In this document: positions 50,001 to 51,789 of the stretch, one piece after another
Layout: every line of letters starts with the position of its first letter
Numbering within the stretch: position 1 is the stretch's first letter
Source of the DNA: Yponomeuta sedellus
Taxonomy: Eukaryota; Arthropoda; Insecta; Lepidoptera; Yponomeutidae
Assembly (NCBI GenBank): GCA_934045075.1
Contig: OW203724.1
Span: 22,225,721 to 22,289,720 of the forward strand
Length of the DNA stretch: 64,000 nt
Direction: 5' to 3'
The notes under the pieces: model-generated
Told to the model about the DNA's origin: nothing
Databases searched by the model: none
The model's input: the letters and a program-made list of their open reading frames with translations, nothing else
Program-made: the position numbers and the translations under genes

Positions 50001-51549
50001 TTTAAAAAGGCACTATCCAAAAACTGTCTTCTTATGTCTCGAATTTATGAAAACTGTTAGTAGCCAGCCAGTGCTGTGGGTGAGCGGGTCTTTGTTCTGT
50101 TACATGGAGACTGGAGAGGTGCTTATTTTTATAAAAAGTAGATTTTTGTCGGAAGAGTCCAACCAACAAGACAAGTAAGTATACACCGTTGCAAATCCAT
50201 AAATATAGATGCAGAGTCAATTTATAATCTATTTATTTTAAATCCAGTTATCTATTTAATAATAAGTGTACGATTTGTCTGCAATATGCAATAAGTCTTG
50301 GCCCATAAATAGTTATTCAAATGTTTAGAATTGTATATTTCGGTGACCAGTTCTGTTGTTCTAGGAACCGAGATAGGGTACTGGAGCCATTACAAAAACA
50401 AATTCACTCAATATATCCTCTCACTCCTATACATCTACCGTCCTTCTACAGTTCATTTACTCTCTGGCTATCAATTGCGGACAATTTGGGTTTTCAATTA
50501 TGTCTTGAGTAGAGTAACTGTTCCTCCTCTACGACTGGAAGTATGTTTGCGGCACGTTCGGAAACGCGCGTGCGCTTAGCGATCACGCGGAAGTATGACT
50601 TGACTACTCAGTTCAGAGGTGAGCAGGTCAAAATGCACGACCACAATTTCTTTAGTCATGCGTGAGCCTTGTACAAGACTATTGCGAAATACAGAAGACC
50701 AACTCACTTTGGGTATAAAATGTCGAAGCTACGAGTATTCACATTTTAGAGACTATCTAATTATTATATAATTATTCAAAATTAGATAAACTTGTTAATG
50801 CGAGGGTAGGAAAAATGTAATTGAAACAAAATACATTACAATTAAGTTTACGGACATACTACAGGTATTTTCATTATTTCCTAAAGGTCTACTTAAATTC
50901 CGTACTCTTTAAAACTTTCACTGTGTTGCACATTAGTAAAATTGTTAAGGGATCGTGGCAATAATACAGTTTGACGTGTTTCAATTCCGCACCTGGTATG
51001 ATTTAAATTCCATTCCTTTGGTTAAAAATTAATAGGCTTTAATTAAAAGAGCAGTTGATTGTTTTATTGAAACGAAACGCAGTTCGCTTTGCAGCAAACT
51101 GTCAATGGTCAATCCATGATAGGTAGGTACCTACTTGTATATCATTTTTTTCACTTAAGAAAATGGAGTTGTACGACAAAAAGTCACATAATCTGCTAGT
51201 CTAATTTAGAAAAACTCGCTCCAGGGCCGTTTTTTTTTTATATTAGGTAATATTAAAAAAAAAAAACTCGTGTGAGTCAGTTTAAATAGTCTGTGGCTTA
51301 GTGGATAGATGTACACACAGATCTTTTAACTGCATCTAAGGAGTGTTTTAGAGGAAGTTTGGGTTGGTAAGTAAAGTTGGGAGCGTTTATCCTTTAAAAA
51401 ATATTTTAGGACTTTTTTTTGGCTTGACCGATACAAAATTAAAATGCATTCATTGACAATTAGGTTTTAAGAACAAGTTTTCCTCACTTACCAGAAAATT
51501 CCAATGCTGTAATTCCAATAAACAACAGCCACTTTGCACATGGTAGCAT
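13889..51549 (-). CDS. Pancreatic-lipase-like / phospholipase A1-like secreted enzyme, whole gene (7 exons)
   Basis: Coding exons in transcript order are 51549-51492, 25929-25788, 24873-24648, 19456-19276, 17513-17322, 14849-14681 and 14003-13889. They total 1083 nt, or 360 residues, and every junction keeps frame with GT/AG sites. Visible elements are a hydrophobic signal peptide (1-19), CPHPKMQFYLYTR (about 55-67), PTKVVVHGFGGG, DY and PCLSQ typical of this family, the nucleophile elbow GYSVGAH with Ser180, GLDP with Asp205, and SCDH with His273. The lid between Cys261 and Cys271 is about ten residues, as in phospholipase A1 enzymes rather than the ~23 of triglyceride lipases. It is predicted to be a secreted gut or haemolymph acyl hydrolase, and the substrate is inference. 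Intron 1 (~25.6 kb) holds a BEL/Pao element and intron 3 a LINE. The assignment of exon 1 is the weakest link. Confidence 0.8.
14514..14600 (-). mobile_element. LINE 3'-UTR end with GATA tail
   Basis: ATAGATAGATAAAACATTTATT resembles, in reverse, the 3' ends at 18313 and 52629, where a polyadenylation-like motif is followed by a TATC/TCTA microsatellite. It is a short 5'-truncated copy. Confidence 0.4.
14681..14849 (-). CDS. Lipase 1 exon 6 (catalytic His)
   Basis: The acceptor is TTGTTACAG and the donor AATAA|GTGAGT. The peptide has TLSCDHTK with catalytic His273, then YFIESINSREGFWAGPCPS and a GWC/MGEH ending typical of pancreatic-lipase-like proteins (SC.H..A...F.ESI.S..GF.A..C). The stop apparent after NK lies in the intron. 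Splicing to 14003 keeps the frame. Confidence 0.9.
14935..15141. mobile_element. Foldback MITE of the CGACGTTTCGG family, copy 2
   Basis: The arms AACGGGTCATATCGCGATT and TAGGTAAAACGTA are repeated inverted at the right end, and the centre has CCCGACGTTTCGGCAGCG facing CGCTGCCGAAACGTCGGG. Almost the whole element can fold back on itself. It lies in lipase intron 5, 86 bp upstream of exon 6 in transcript sense. Partial copies with the same TAATTACGTTTTACCTAA arm are at 26086-26155 and 39040-39110. Confidence 0.8.
15142..16338. other. Lipase intron 5 sequence, nothing recognised
   Basis: No exon or clear repeat pair could be supported between the foldback element and the LINE remnant at 16380. 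Confidence 0.45.
16380..16610 (+). mobile_element. LINE ORF2 C-terminal remnant
   Basis: Frameshifted coding traces read CDCGACSNALC in one frame and LEDLTEANAAAIAVANYW then TGKI-stop in another. This matches the cysteine-containing C-terminus and Y/FW ending of jockey/CR1-like reverse transcriptase ORFs. A GAAGAAGAAGA run follows. Confidence 0.5.
16839..17187 (+). mobile_element. 5S rRNA-derived SINE with 12-bp target duplication
   Basis: The head (about 16839-16925) carries AATCACTTGAGTTAAGCAAC and GGATGGGTGACCG, matching the internal control region of 5S rRNA (A box ..TTAAGCA, C box GGATGGG.GACCG). The body contains GCCGGCTGTCATGTAATGGC, CCCGTGGTGGAGTATGG and a CTTCCTGCGATGCAGGAAG hairpin. 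The 3' end is GGGTTGATATCG. ATCTCAGTATGA occurs at 16827-16838 and again at 17188-17199. This is a recent, pol III-promoted SINE of the 5S-derived (SINE3-type) class. It lies in lipase intron 5. Confidence 0.85.
17322..17513 (-). CDS. Lipase 1 exon 5 (catalytic Asp, beta9 loop and start of lid)
   Basis: The acceptor is CATTCCAG and the donor CTTCC|GTAAGT. The exon encodes LDPTILFYMGNN with catalytic Asp205, then LDQTDALFVDILHTGAG, then GPNGHADFYVNGGSSQPGC. All are strong family signatures (LDP, R.L...DA.FVD.IHT, G..GH.DFY.NGG..QPGC). The exon starts with two nucleotides and ends with one nucleotide of split codons. Confidence 0.92.
17610..17680. repeat. Partial foldback-family core
   Basis: CCAACGTTTCGGCACTTTTAC and GTGCCGTGGTCTCGG resemble the core of the foldback element at 14935-15141. 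The arms are not clearly preserved. Confidence 0.4.
17910..18266 (+). mobile_element. 5S-SINE, near-full copy
   Basis: It starts AAGCGCTCGTGGCCTAGGC and has GGTTAAGCAACAACAGGCGC in the head, then the shared body and the GGGTTGATATCG end. The C-box region is degenerate (GTTGGGTGAGCG). No target duplication was seen, so it is probably older than the copy at 16839. Confidence 0.8.
18313..18420 (-). mobile_element. LINE 3' end with AAGATAAGAT tail
   Basis: In reverse this ends with a polyadenylation-like TACAATAAAGAATATTCTTA and a TTATC repeat. The same end is at 59950-59998 on the + strand. Confidence 0.5.
18488..18587 (-). mobile_element. 5S-SINE, head-only fragment
   Basis: In reverse it reads GAGCGCTCGAGG..., a degenerate AATCACTAGGGTTAAGCGAC, then GGCGCGGTCGGGCGCAGGAT. 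Only the 5S-like head remains; the usual body is missing. This shows that head and body can occur separately. Confidence 0.65.
18855..18995 (+). mobile_element. LINE 3' end with TCTA tail
   Basis: GTGCAATAAAGTGTTCTCTA is followed by TCTATCTATCTA. The same polyadenylation motif and tail occur at 37110-37136, marking a LINE family 3' terminus. Confidence 0.5.
19276..19456 (-). CDS. Lipase 1 exon 4 (nucleophilic Ser)
   Basis: The acceptor is TTATTTCCAG and the donor ACTG|GTAAGG. The exon starts in phase 0 at IEWAPRFAG, then AQLIEYL, then VHTIGYSVGAHILGLVANHL with catalytic Ser180 in the GxSxG elbow, and ends LGRITG, which continues into exon 5 as GLDP. All catalytic positions are standard. Confidence 0.92.
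19476..19655 (+). mobile_element. LINE RT C-terminal fragment
   Basis: Translation gives RITKLKWRWAGHLARR, a stop, then DGRWTRAVSEWWPRE and VGRPPSRWSDDIV. This is the conserved WAGH...RW....LEW.PR..RR..GRPP.RW.DD signature of insect LINE ORF ends. It abuts lipase exon 4 on its intron 3 side. Confidence 0.7.
19657..19811. other. Intron sequence before the LINE, nothing recognised
   Basis: This is AT-rich and may include degraded 5' LINE sequence. Confidence 0.3.
19812..21415 (+). pseudogene. 5'-truncated LINE with frameshifted reverse transcriptase
   Basis: From about 19850 the frame encodes the reverse transcriptase palm: GDYRPISLLPCISKIFEKAM, QFGFREKRSTT, LLLDLTKAYDKVSH, SIPQGSVLG and the catalytic ILFADDISILF (FADD in place of YADD). 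The endonuclease domain is missing. Near 20710-20750 the frame shifts and continues in another frame (YGVILWGNS, LQK-like KKCIRI, LGILTLPSLYIFE) to a stop at 21211. A 3' UTR follows, with AATAAAATTTTATG and a TTATC tail ending near 21415. The order and the WGNS...PSLYIYE region fit the jockey/CR1 superfamily. The copy is dead and lies antisense in lipase intron 3. Confidence 0.85.
21416..22482. other. Intron 3 sequence with short LINE scraps
   Basis: At 21612-21690, VLAQDREEWRSKRRPIPSSG and GLMWADYN mark a LINE 3' end. At 21690-21790, GATAGATAGAGAAAACTTTA is a reversed LINE tail. The remainder (21790-22482) is AT-rich with nothing else recognised. Confidence 0.5.
22483..22643 (+). mobile_element. 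tRNA-derived SINE, truncated copy with 12-bp target duplication
   Basis: AAAACGTGTCGA at 22471-22482 is repeated at 22644-22655. The insert holds the tRNA-like core (ATTAGCTCAGTTGG, CGGGTTCGAATCCTGG) and ends in AAATAGGTTTTT, lacking both the distal leader and the usual TAGTGCATTAAA tail. The 3' end can therefore vary in this family. Confidence 0.85.
22703..23030 (+). mobile_element. 5S-SINE, degraded copy
   Basis: GAAGCGCTCGTGGCC, TTGGAATCAATCACTTGG, TGACTACCGCTAGTGGCA and the body with GCTGTCATATACTGGCAG are recognisable. The 5S-like A box is mutated (GACTATGAAACA). Confidence 0.75.
23031..23304. other. Intron 3 sequence, nothing recognised
   Basis: This is AT-rich spacer. An AGAAAGAGAGAG run near 23068 resembles the one near 58070. 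Confidence 0.3.
23305..23700. mobile_element. LINE 3'-end remnants (one +, one -)
   Basis: 23325-23540 on + carries RRTDGRWGE, RPRTGRRSVGRPSTRWSD and a GGAGGCCTATGTCCTGCAGT end with a GATGATAATAATA tail. 23560-23700 on - is a reversed LINE 3' end, with a GATAGATAATATTCTTTA tail and GGTGGCCTTATTACTTAAAG. Confidence 0.6.
23701..24332. other. Intron 3 sequence, nothing recognised
   Basis: No exon or clear repeat was recognised. Confidence 0.35.
24333..24540 (+). repeat. Inverted repeat pair, left copy
   Basis: CTCGGGCTCTAGAGCAGGCT and TTTTCGCCGAAAGCC start a ~200-bp segment that recurs inverted at 26205-26415 at roughly three-quarters identity. An ORF crosses each copy, but the differences are not concentrated at third codon positions, so it is treated as a repeat, not a gene. 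Confidence 0.6.
24543..24575. repeat. Perfect 14-bp hairpin
   Basis: CTGTATGTAAACAC and its exact reverse complement GTGTTTACATACAG are separated by GCTAA. It sits at the end of the repeat at 24333-24540 and may be a transposon terminus or junction. Confidence 0.6.
24648..24873 (-). CDS. Lipase 1 exon 3 (oxyanion-hole strand)
   Basis: The acceptor is ATAATTCCAG and the donor AGCCAG|GTTAGT. The peptide reads TTQENGELLNTLDN, HYSRFNPDHPTKVVVHGFGG, RKAYFTKGNYNIIIADY and LVKEPCLSQ. The HG(F/W) segment forms the oxyanion hole in this family, and AY...GNYN...DY is its usual next strand. It ends in phase 0 into exon 4. Confidence 0.92.
24925..25145 (+). mobile_element. LINE 3'-end remnant, copy 1
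   Basis: AATTCCACCGAACTACGATC, CATGCCCAGCGTGGGGATTA, and TTAGGGGAGGGCTATGTCCA then GCAGTGGACTAG end in a GACGACGATGACGACG tail. The same segment recurs at 26565-26720. The final residues match the ..LGE.YVQQW/CSSG end of LINE ORFs. Confidence 0.6.
25289..25415. mobile_element. Short MITE with ~25-bp inverted ends
   Basis: The left end GACCGCCGCACTCAGAAACG faces a right end whose reverse complement is GTCTGCCGCACTCAGAGACG. The ~125-bp element is non-coding and lies in lipase intron 2. Confidence 0.75.
25648..25772 (+). mobile_element. 5S-SINE, body/tail fragment
   Basis: CTGTCTTACAATCGTCCACC, TTCCTGCGATGCAGGAAGAG and CCCAGCAGTGGGGACATACA lead to GTTGATATC. The fragment ends only about 15 bp from lipase exon 2. 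Confidence 0.75.
25788..25929 (-). CDS. Lipase 1 exon 2 (mature N-terminus)
   Basis: The acceptor is GGTTCCTTTCAG and the donor ACAAG|GTATGT. Only the frame starting with two split-codon nucleotides is open. It encodes a basic stretch (TRNRRPRQEKK), then SVRDLLNTTSC and CPHPKMQFYLYTR, the characteristic N-terminal C.....CP...I.FYLYTR strand of insect lipase-like proteins. It joins exon 3 as R|TTQENG. The splice to exon 1 (V at the junction) keeps phase. Confidence 0.88.
26086..26155. repeat. Foldback-family arm fragment
   Basis: GGTAATTACGTTTTACCTAA, then TAAATAATCGCGATT and ACCCGTTTAA, match the right arm of 14935-15141. A vestige of CCCGACGTAACGACAGG precedes it. Confidence 0.6.
26205..26415 (-). 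repeat. Inverted repeat pair, right copy
   Basis: In reverse it reads TCGGGCTCTAGAGTAGGCTT and CGGCTTTCGCCGAAAGC, matching 24333-24540. The two copies flank lipase exons 2 and 3. Confidence 0.6.
26565..27020 (+). mobile_element. LINE 3'-end remnants (two families)
   Basis: 26565-26720 repeats the segment at 24925-25145 with a GACGACGACGAAG tail. 26870-27015 belongs to a second LINE family. It carries GAACGTTGATGAAGCGAAGG, TGATCTGTCAGGATCGTGGC and GTCCCTGGTCTCT, which read as DEAKVICQDRGKWQSLVS, the end of an RT ORF. The second family recurs at 38010-38160, 48895-48985, 52985-53095 and 53165-53310. Confidence 0.65.
27021..27810. other. Intron 1 sequence with a hairpin, otherwise unrecognised
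   Basis: 27475-27506 forms a perfect 14-bp hairpin (GGTGGACTGATCAT, loop TATC). 27330-27390 and 27480-27540 have LINE-tail traces (GGTCCACTGCTAGGTGTAGG). No gene is seen. Confidence 0.4.
27811..27948. mobile_element. MITE with terminal inverted repeats, copy 2
   Basis: It begins GGGCTGGTTACTAAATTGAG and ends CTCAATTCAGAAACTGGCCC. The interior TTTTCTGAGAAATTCGAAGA then GACAGCACTACAGTTAAC is nearly identical to that of 59-207. Confidence 0.75.
27949..28205. other. Intron 1 sequence with LINE-tail trace
   Basis: 28020-28065 (GGCGGCCTTATTGCTAAAAG, TTCTTCCTGAAAAAC) matches the reversed LINE 3' UTR near 52715 and 53365. Confidence 0.35.
28206..28465 (+). mobile_element. 5S-SINE, head-less copy
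   Basis: It runs from AGCACTTTCCGTGCTTCGCA through GCCGGCTGTCATATAATGGC and CCCGTGGTGGAGTATGGCC to AAGGGTTGATAACG. The 5S-like head is missing. Confidence 0.8.
28467..30115. other. Intron 1 sequence with a SINE scrap
   Basis: 28885-28966 on + is a tRNA-SINE fragment (AGATAGCCAGAGGTCGCGGG, GCTTCTAAATAGG). 29370-29440 has a reversed LINE 3'-UTR trace (ACGGCGGTCTGGTCACCAAA). The rest, including 29690-29900, is unrecognised. Confidence 0.45.
30116..30358 (+). mobile_element. tRNA-derived SINE, full copy
   Basis: The leader is TACTTCAGCCAGATGTTGCT. The tRNA-like core has CCCATTAGCTCAGTTGGG, CTGGCGCAGTTAACCAG and CGGGTTCGAGTCCCGG, and the tail is CACGGGTTAGTGCATTAAAA. Differences from 11578-11828 show an older copy. 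Confidence 0.8.
30395..31090 (-). mobile_element. LINE ORF2 C-terminal fragments
   Basis: In reverse, 30395-30730 encodes GMLRWFGHINRM, a GKIK...NRSACM-like end and a preceding IRTSLIRERCELKED, which belong to the VICQDR LINE family seen at 26870. 30955-31085 in reverse encodes ELMADGAK and RQAQRRTTSHKLDRI, related to 23325. Both are decayed. Confidence 0.55.
31091..31548. other. Intron 1 sequence with a SINE tail scrap
   Basis: 31386-31450 is a tRNA-SINE 3' end (CCTTAGCACGAGTTAGTGCA). The rest is AT-rich and unrecognised. Confidence 0.4.
31549..31690 (-). mobile_element. 5S-SINE, body/tail fragment
   Basis: ATCAACCCTTGTATGTCCCC, CTTCCTGCATCGCAGGAAGG and ACCACGGGGGCCAAGTCC are the reverse complement of the family body. 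It ends in GGGCCTTACTGTCAGAAG. Confidence 0.8.
31808..32225 (+). mobile_element. tRNA-derived SINE cluster (inverted scrap plus full copy)
   Basis: 31808-31918 is a small inverted pair: reversed AAAAACCTATTTAGAGG directly faces GAAATTTTTAGCCTCTAAAT. 31972-32225 is a full SINE with CCCATTGGCTCAATTGGTAG, GCGGGTTCGAATCCCGGC and TAGTGCATTAAAAATAAAAA. The 55 bp before it (CAGTGATATCGTTCCGATGT...) also recur, inverted, beside the copy at 39899-40165. Confidence 0.8.
32226..32992. other. Intron 1 sequence, nothing recognised
   Basis: No exon or repeat pair could be supported. Confidence 0.4.
32993..33330 (+). mobile_element. 5S-SINE, near-full copy
   Basis: It starts GAAGCGCTCGTGGCGTAG and has CACTCGAGTTGAGGAACAAC, GCGCGATCAGGTGCAGGATG and GGTGTTCGTCCTGTGACT in the 5S-like head, then the normal body. 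The tail is truncated after TTCCTGCGATGTAG. Confidence 0.8.
33331..34390. other. Intron 1 sequence with a SINE 3' scrap
   Basis: 33548-33648 on + is a tRNA-SINE 3' part (GGCATGGGTGGAATTTGTAG, CACGGGTTAGTGCATTAAAA). The remainder is unrecognised. Confidence 0.45.
34391..34505 (-). mobile_element. 5S-SINE, body/tail fragment
   Basis: GTCAACCCATGTATGTCTCC, CTTCCTGCATCGCAGGAAGG and CACGGGGGCCAAGTCCGG are in reverse orientation. Confidence 0.75.
34506..34867. other. Intron 1 sequence, nothing recognised
   Basis: AT-rich spacer before the LINE fragment. Confidence 0.35.
34868..35165 (+). mobile_element. LINE ORF2 C-terminal fragment
   Basis: The frame gives LDRKWRWIGLTLRRDKRCL, then GNRKRGRPRTTWKRSID and GLNWKTPR, ending near LWSKPYAPLE and a GAAGAAGAAG tail. 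This is the WIGH.LRR......W.P.G.RKRGRP..TWRR signature of LINE ORF ends. No RT core is present. Confidence 0.7.
35166..35789. other. Intron 1 sequence, weak LINE trace
   Basis: 35455-35570 has CTCCGTCCGGTGTCTGGGGC and TTTCCATTTATCTCTGTTCA, probably a reversed LINE remnant. Otherwise nothing is recognised. Confidence 0.35.
35790..36440. repeat. Satellite-like tandem array, ~160-183-bp unit, about 3.7 copies
   Basis: The phrase CAGAGATTTCTTAACCGGAT recurs at about 35811, 35987, 36170 and 36329, each followed by GTGGAAAAGTCCCTGGGGTT, CAACCCA, GAATCGTTAC and TTTGGCTGTTAC. The unit spacings are 176, 183 and 159 bp. It is non-coding. Confidence 0.8.
36441..36954. other. Intron 1 sequence, nothing recognised
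   Basis: There is a GTGTGTATATGTGTGTGTG microsatellite-like run near 36805. No gene is seen. Confidence 0.4.
36955..37140 (+). mobile_element. LINE 3' UTR and tail
   Basis: AGTCCAGTTCATCCGAAGGT, TGAAAGAGATCACTTTTAGT and TACAATAAAGTGTTCTCTAT lead into TCTATCTAT. The same 3' UTR is present inverted at 52629-52860, which confirms the family. Confidence 0.7.
37141..37499. other. Intron 1 sequence, nothing recognised
   Basis: No exon or repeat was recognised. Confidence 0.35.
37500..37700 (+). mobile_element. Second tRNA-like SINE family
   Basis: GGATAGATCAGCGATTTGAT, CTGACTGTAAAACCGAAGAT and the B-box CGGGTTTGATCCCCGG form a tRNA-like head. A unique body follows (TTTGTCTCGGGTATTGGATG). The sequence differs from the main tRNA-SINE family. 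It is a degenerate tRNA relative, not a functional tRNA. Confidence 0.55.
37701..38009. other. Intron 1 sequence, nothing recognised
   Basis: AT-rich spacer. Confidence 0.35.
38010..38160 (+). mobile_element. LINE 3' end (VICQDR family)
   Basis: AAGCGAAGGTGATCTGTCAG then GATCGTGGAGGGTGGCAGTC reads EAKVICQDRGGWQSLVSAYP, the C-terminal residues of an RT ORF, as at 26870. The three overlapping small ORFs here are by-products. Confidence 0.6.
38161..39039. other. Intron 1 sequence, nothing recognised
   Basis: No exon or clear repeat was recognised. Confidence 0.4.
39040..39110. repeat. Foldback-family arm fragment
   Basis: AAGGTAATTACGTTGTACCT and AAATAATTGCGATAAGGCCC match the arm of 14935-15141. 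Confidence 0.6.
39120..39330 (+). mobile_element. 5S-SINE, rearranged body fragment
   Basis: TTTCCGAGCGCTACCGTACG, TTAAGCCGTTGGAGTCAGTT and TGACAGTAAGACCCGCCACT are in family order, but GGGCCTTACTGTCAGAAG is inserted in inverted orientation near 39220. Confidence 0.65.
39331..39766. other. Intron 1 sequence, nothing recognised
   Basis: No repeat or exon could be supported. Confidence 0.35.
39767..40270 (-). mobile_element. tRNA-derived SINE copies in tandem, reverse orientation
   Basis: 39767-39898 is a deleted copy lacking most of the tRNA core. 39899-40165 is a full copy with ATGCCGGGATTCGAACCCGC and the extended leader CATCGGAACGATATCACTGT, also found at 31915-31972. A + oriented tail (TTAGCACGGGTTAGTGCATT) abuts at 40185-40215, and a reversed leader scrap lies at 40232-40270. 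Confidence 0.8.
40271..40504. other. Intron 1 sequence between SINEs
   Basis: GCTACGCCCCGCGGAGTTAC and TTTAGACGTAAAGAAGTAAC look like a common dispersed repeat, but its class could not be determined. Confidence 0.3.
40505..40683 (-). mobile_element. tRNA-derived SINE, reverse orientation
   Basis: Reversed GGATTCGAACCCGCAACCTC and CTACCAATTGAGCTAATGGG are present, ending in TATTCTCTGTATTACGTACA, after which GAGAATATTGG turns back as a small inverted extension. Confidence 0.8.
40684..41245. other. Intron 1 sequence left of the BEL/Pao element
   Basis: AT-rich; nothing recognised before the CCTAC target site at 41246-41250. Confidence 0.4.
41251..41734 (+). repeat. 5' LTR of the BEL/Pao element
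   Basis: It is 484 bp, identical by eye to the 3' LTR. It contains AAATAAAATTTCG, a GGCCGGCCGGCC palindrome, a 12-A run and CTGATGTAAGTACT, a strong splice-donor-like site. Confidence 0.95.
41740..41755 (+). promoter_or_regulatory. Primer-binding site complementary to tRNA-Tyr 3' end
   Basis: TGGTCCTTCGAGCCGG starts five bases past the LTR. Its complement CCGGCTCGAAGGACCA is the acceptor end of animal tRNA-Tyr (the CCTTCGA...TCGAAGG stem) plus CCA. The tRNA identity rests on recalled family sequence. Confidence 0.8.
42327..47564 (+). CDS. BEL/Pao gag-pol polyprotein
   Basis: The frame is open from 42141, but the first 62 codons look non-coding, so the start is placed at ATG 42327 (MSNEANE). 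Residues below count from 42141. A gag region of the DUF1759 type (LPKLELPKFSG) is near 197. Cysteine-rich knuckles (CKCCGLEH, CHNCLRPYH, CASCGMRHH) lie at 412-470. An aspartic protease with DSGAQD is near 542. The reverse transcriptase has LRVVFDAS near 826 and FMDD at 950-953. The RNase H has GFCDGSS near 1127. The integrase has an HHCC-type zinc region (LHCGPRTL, CVTCF) and Asp1511 (GIDFAGP), Asp1577 (TDNGTNF) and Glu1629 (FESG), followed by a C-terminal DUF5641-like segment. No envelope gene follows. All catalytic residues expected of the family are present and no stop interrupts it. Confidence 0.95.
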   Translation: MSNEANETALAVLTAQREYAFRDIQILYDLSKVVQSDKSKRSQFLMRLKRMEALREEFVELTSKINTLNAQMKPTQPIDMKPVASFDDLYYEVLSTADSLQTQTQAASLAAAVASGSSSELYGSAKPTQGNPQARLPKLELPKFSGQIEQWQTFFDTFVSLVHDNRSISQVEKFHYLISCLSGPPLSLVRGVPVTEDNYPIVFDSLKSRYENKRVLAVTYLDKILNQSRIKHGSFQELSALTNMLNETVNALKAMKVPNLHEFLLFYLASRTLDADTRKSFELQNKGEFPTFNELVTFLDGYVKVLETSGPIYSHPHQPQHKQNFKTPHPGAQKFKTSNLMTSSQKPSGVCKCCGLEHTLYQCTKFRNMDVLSRVKLATQLGLCHNCLRPYHNVSKCFSKASCASCGMRHHTLLHETADTVSAAPCVVEQQTVAEESVVTTTTVTHLSHSRTLVLLGTCMVKVRGCSQNPSVTIARALIDSGAQDCFMTSALAQRLGLPLRRINVSVAGLGQNIVHEVRGIASCTVQPRGSDGPIFNINPIVMNKITAKLPSAELPSTVRDSFKHLVLADDNFDQPAEIDLLLGAELFHNIYDGQRLDSGPGLPVALHSIFGWVLTGRVETCRPPHITSSLFASTLRLEDVVKRFWEVEEPPAVKIENSEDIQCERLYSELTTRDTIGRYVVPILLKENHKPLGDSYSHALSRFRNLEKRLNKNETLKQDYSIFMKEYGDLGHMQPVTELDTLSTDRYVIPHHCVIRPESSTTKLRVVFDASAKTSNGLSLNDIVYTGPKLHNDIVDILTKFRLHQVVFTADICKMYRNIELRPEDRKWQHVLWRNESTQAVQEFQLNTVTYGVTSSPYLAIRTLHQLANDHGSQWPRAAEVLREDIFMDDIVAGAPSIEAASKLKADLIDLLACAKFELRKWSSNCPQLLADVQREHCQNPKSFCEDSQNTLKILGVQWEPSGDFFTYSRQPSTTPPLGFTKRTILSQVARIYDPVGWLTPVVLIAKLLLQDLWRLKVGWDEPVPQDVARQWRRFDEELQFLSEIRLTRRIDFSHQIDLVGFCDGSSKAYGCCVYLRVINPNDNVINTHLLIAKSKVAPLKPLTVNRLELCAAVLLARVMKHMENLLRDQLDLRKVLAFTDSSVVLSWLHTDPDKLKTFVAHRVVKIKKDLPDTQWCHVSTHDNPADHCSRGLSCSKLANCPTWWSGPNWLQESTDSWPMSKDFDSNRSVPELKSGYITLVETVDQVSNDLIERWLVDTSSLIKLLRRCAWCLRFINNLKLSADLRVISGLTVQEYDRAFTVIIKFVQKKAFAEQMQLIMFKKPCSRAIQKLNPFIDQLDLLRVGGRLRNSGLPTSAKHPVLLPKDSPLSTLIVESSHVTNLHCGPRTLQSLIQRKYWILGIRNLIRSRLAKCVTCFKVKPIPCQPIMGDLPAPRVTPTQCFRKVGIDFAGPFIVKESTRRNARTYKAYVCVFVCLAVKALHLEAVTELSTPAFLAALDRFVSRRNLCQFIITDNGTNFIGARKYLNELHALVNKDSEKIHCKLAERGIVWQLNPPLGSHFGGIFESGVKSMKYHLKRVVGSQVLTLEELFTVLAKVEAVLNSRPLCNISSDPGEADVLTPGHFLTGRPLTSLPEPDLVDIYIPPRSRWQMLQKLTQSFWRIWQQDYLHTLQQRSKWLKGQANVQLNDICLLLEPNLPVLEWRLGRVVALHPGSDSVVRVVTLRTATNVVKRPVTKICPLPIQN
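47774..47787 (+). promoter_or_regulatory. Polypurine tract of the BEL/Pao element
   Basis: AAGTGGGGGGAAAA directly precedes the 3' LTR, as expected for plus-strand priming. Confidence 0.85.
47788..48271 (+). repeat. 3' LTR of the BEL/Pao element
   Basis: It is 484 bp, identical to the 5' LTR, followed by the target duplication CCTAC. Confidence 0.95.
48359..48395 (-). other. Possible alternative first exon of lipase 1
   Basis: On the - strand an ATG opens MFVSGHAQCSEE and ends at a good donor, GAAGAAG|GTATGT, in the same phase as exon 1, so it could splice to 25929. It is unusually GC-rich for its surroundings. No acceptor AG lies between the upstream in-frame TAA and the ATG, so it could only be a first exon, and it lacks a signal peptide core. 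It is speculative. Confidence 0.25.
48396..48894. other. Intron 1 sequence right of the BEL/Pao element, nothing recognised
   Basis: No repeat or exon other than the candidate at 48359-48395. Confidence 0.35.
48895..48990 (+). mobile_element. LINE 3' end (VICQDR family)
   Basis: GTAAAGCAAAGGTGATCTGA, CAGGATCGTGGTAAGTGGCA and CTACCTCTCTGGGATACAAG match the other copies at 26870, 38010 and 52985. Confidence 0.6.
48991..49715. other. Intron 1 sequence, nothing recognised
   Basis: No exon or repeat could be supported. Confidence 0.4.
49716..50140. repeat. Tandem duplication, two 213-bp copies
   Basis: CGAGATTTTGAAAGCCAGAG starts at 49716 and again at 49929. The copies run through TAGTAGCCAGCCAGTGCTGT, and GGAGAGGTGCTTATTTTTAT ends each. 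They differ at only a few positions. It is non-coding. Confidence 0.9.
50141..51491. other. Proximal part of lipase intron 1, nothing recognised
   Basis: AT-rich with poly-A/T runs near 51220-51270. No exon signals other than exon 1 were seen. Confidence 0.4.
51492..51549 (-). CDS. Lipase 1 exon 1 (signal peptide)
   Basis: ATG at 51549-51547 opens MLPCAKWLLFIGITALEFS, a typical secretory signal core, and stops at the donor TCTG|GTAAGT with one nucleotide of a split codon. That phase fits exon 2 exactly, giving GTC (V). No other open signal-peptide exon of the right phase was seen in the 25.6-kb intron. The assignment rests on phase, donor and signal, so it is probable but not proven. Confidence 0.65.
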
Positions 51550-51789
51550 TTCCGTGTAAAGAAATAGGTCCTTTTTTCTTATAAAAATGAGTATATTCAA
51601 GAACACAGACACCGAACCTCACTGATAATTACGTATGCATTGAAATCACGCGTTGTCCTCCTTTTTATGTATTATTTAAAAATGTCAATGACAAGGACTT
51701 ATGTTAATTCGATCGTTGTAAACTTATTTAAAAATACAGCTTGAGAAGATTGAAAAACGTCCCGCACTAAGCAAACACCGCTCTACTAA

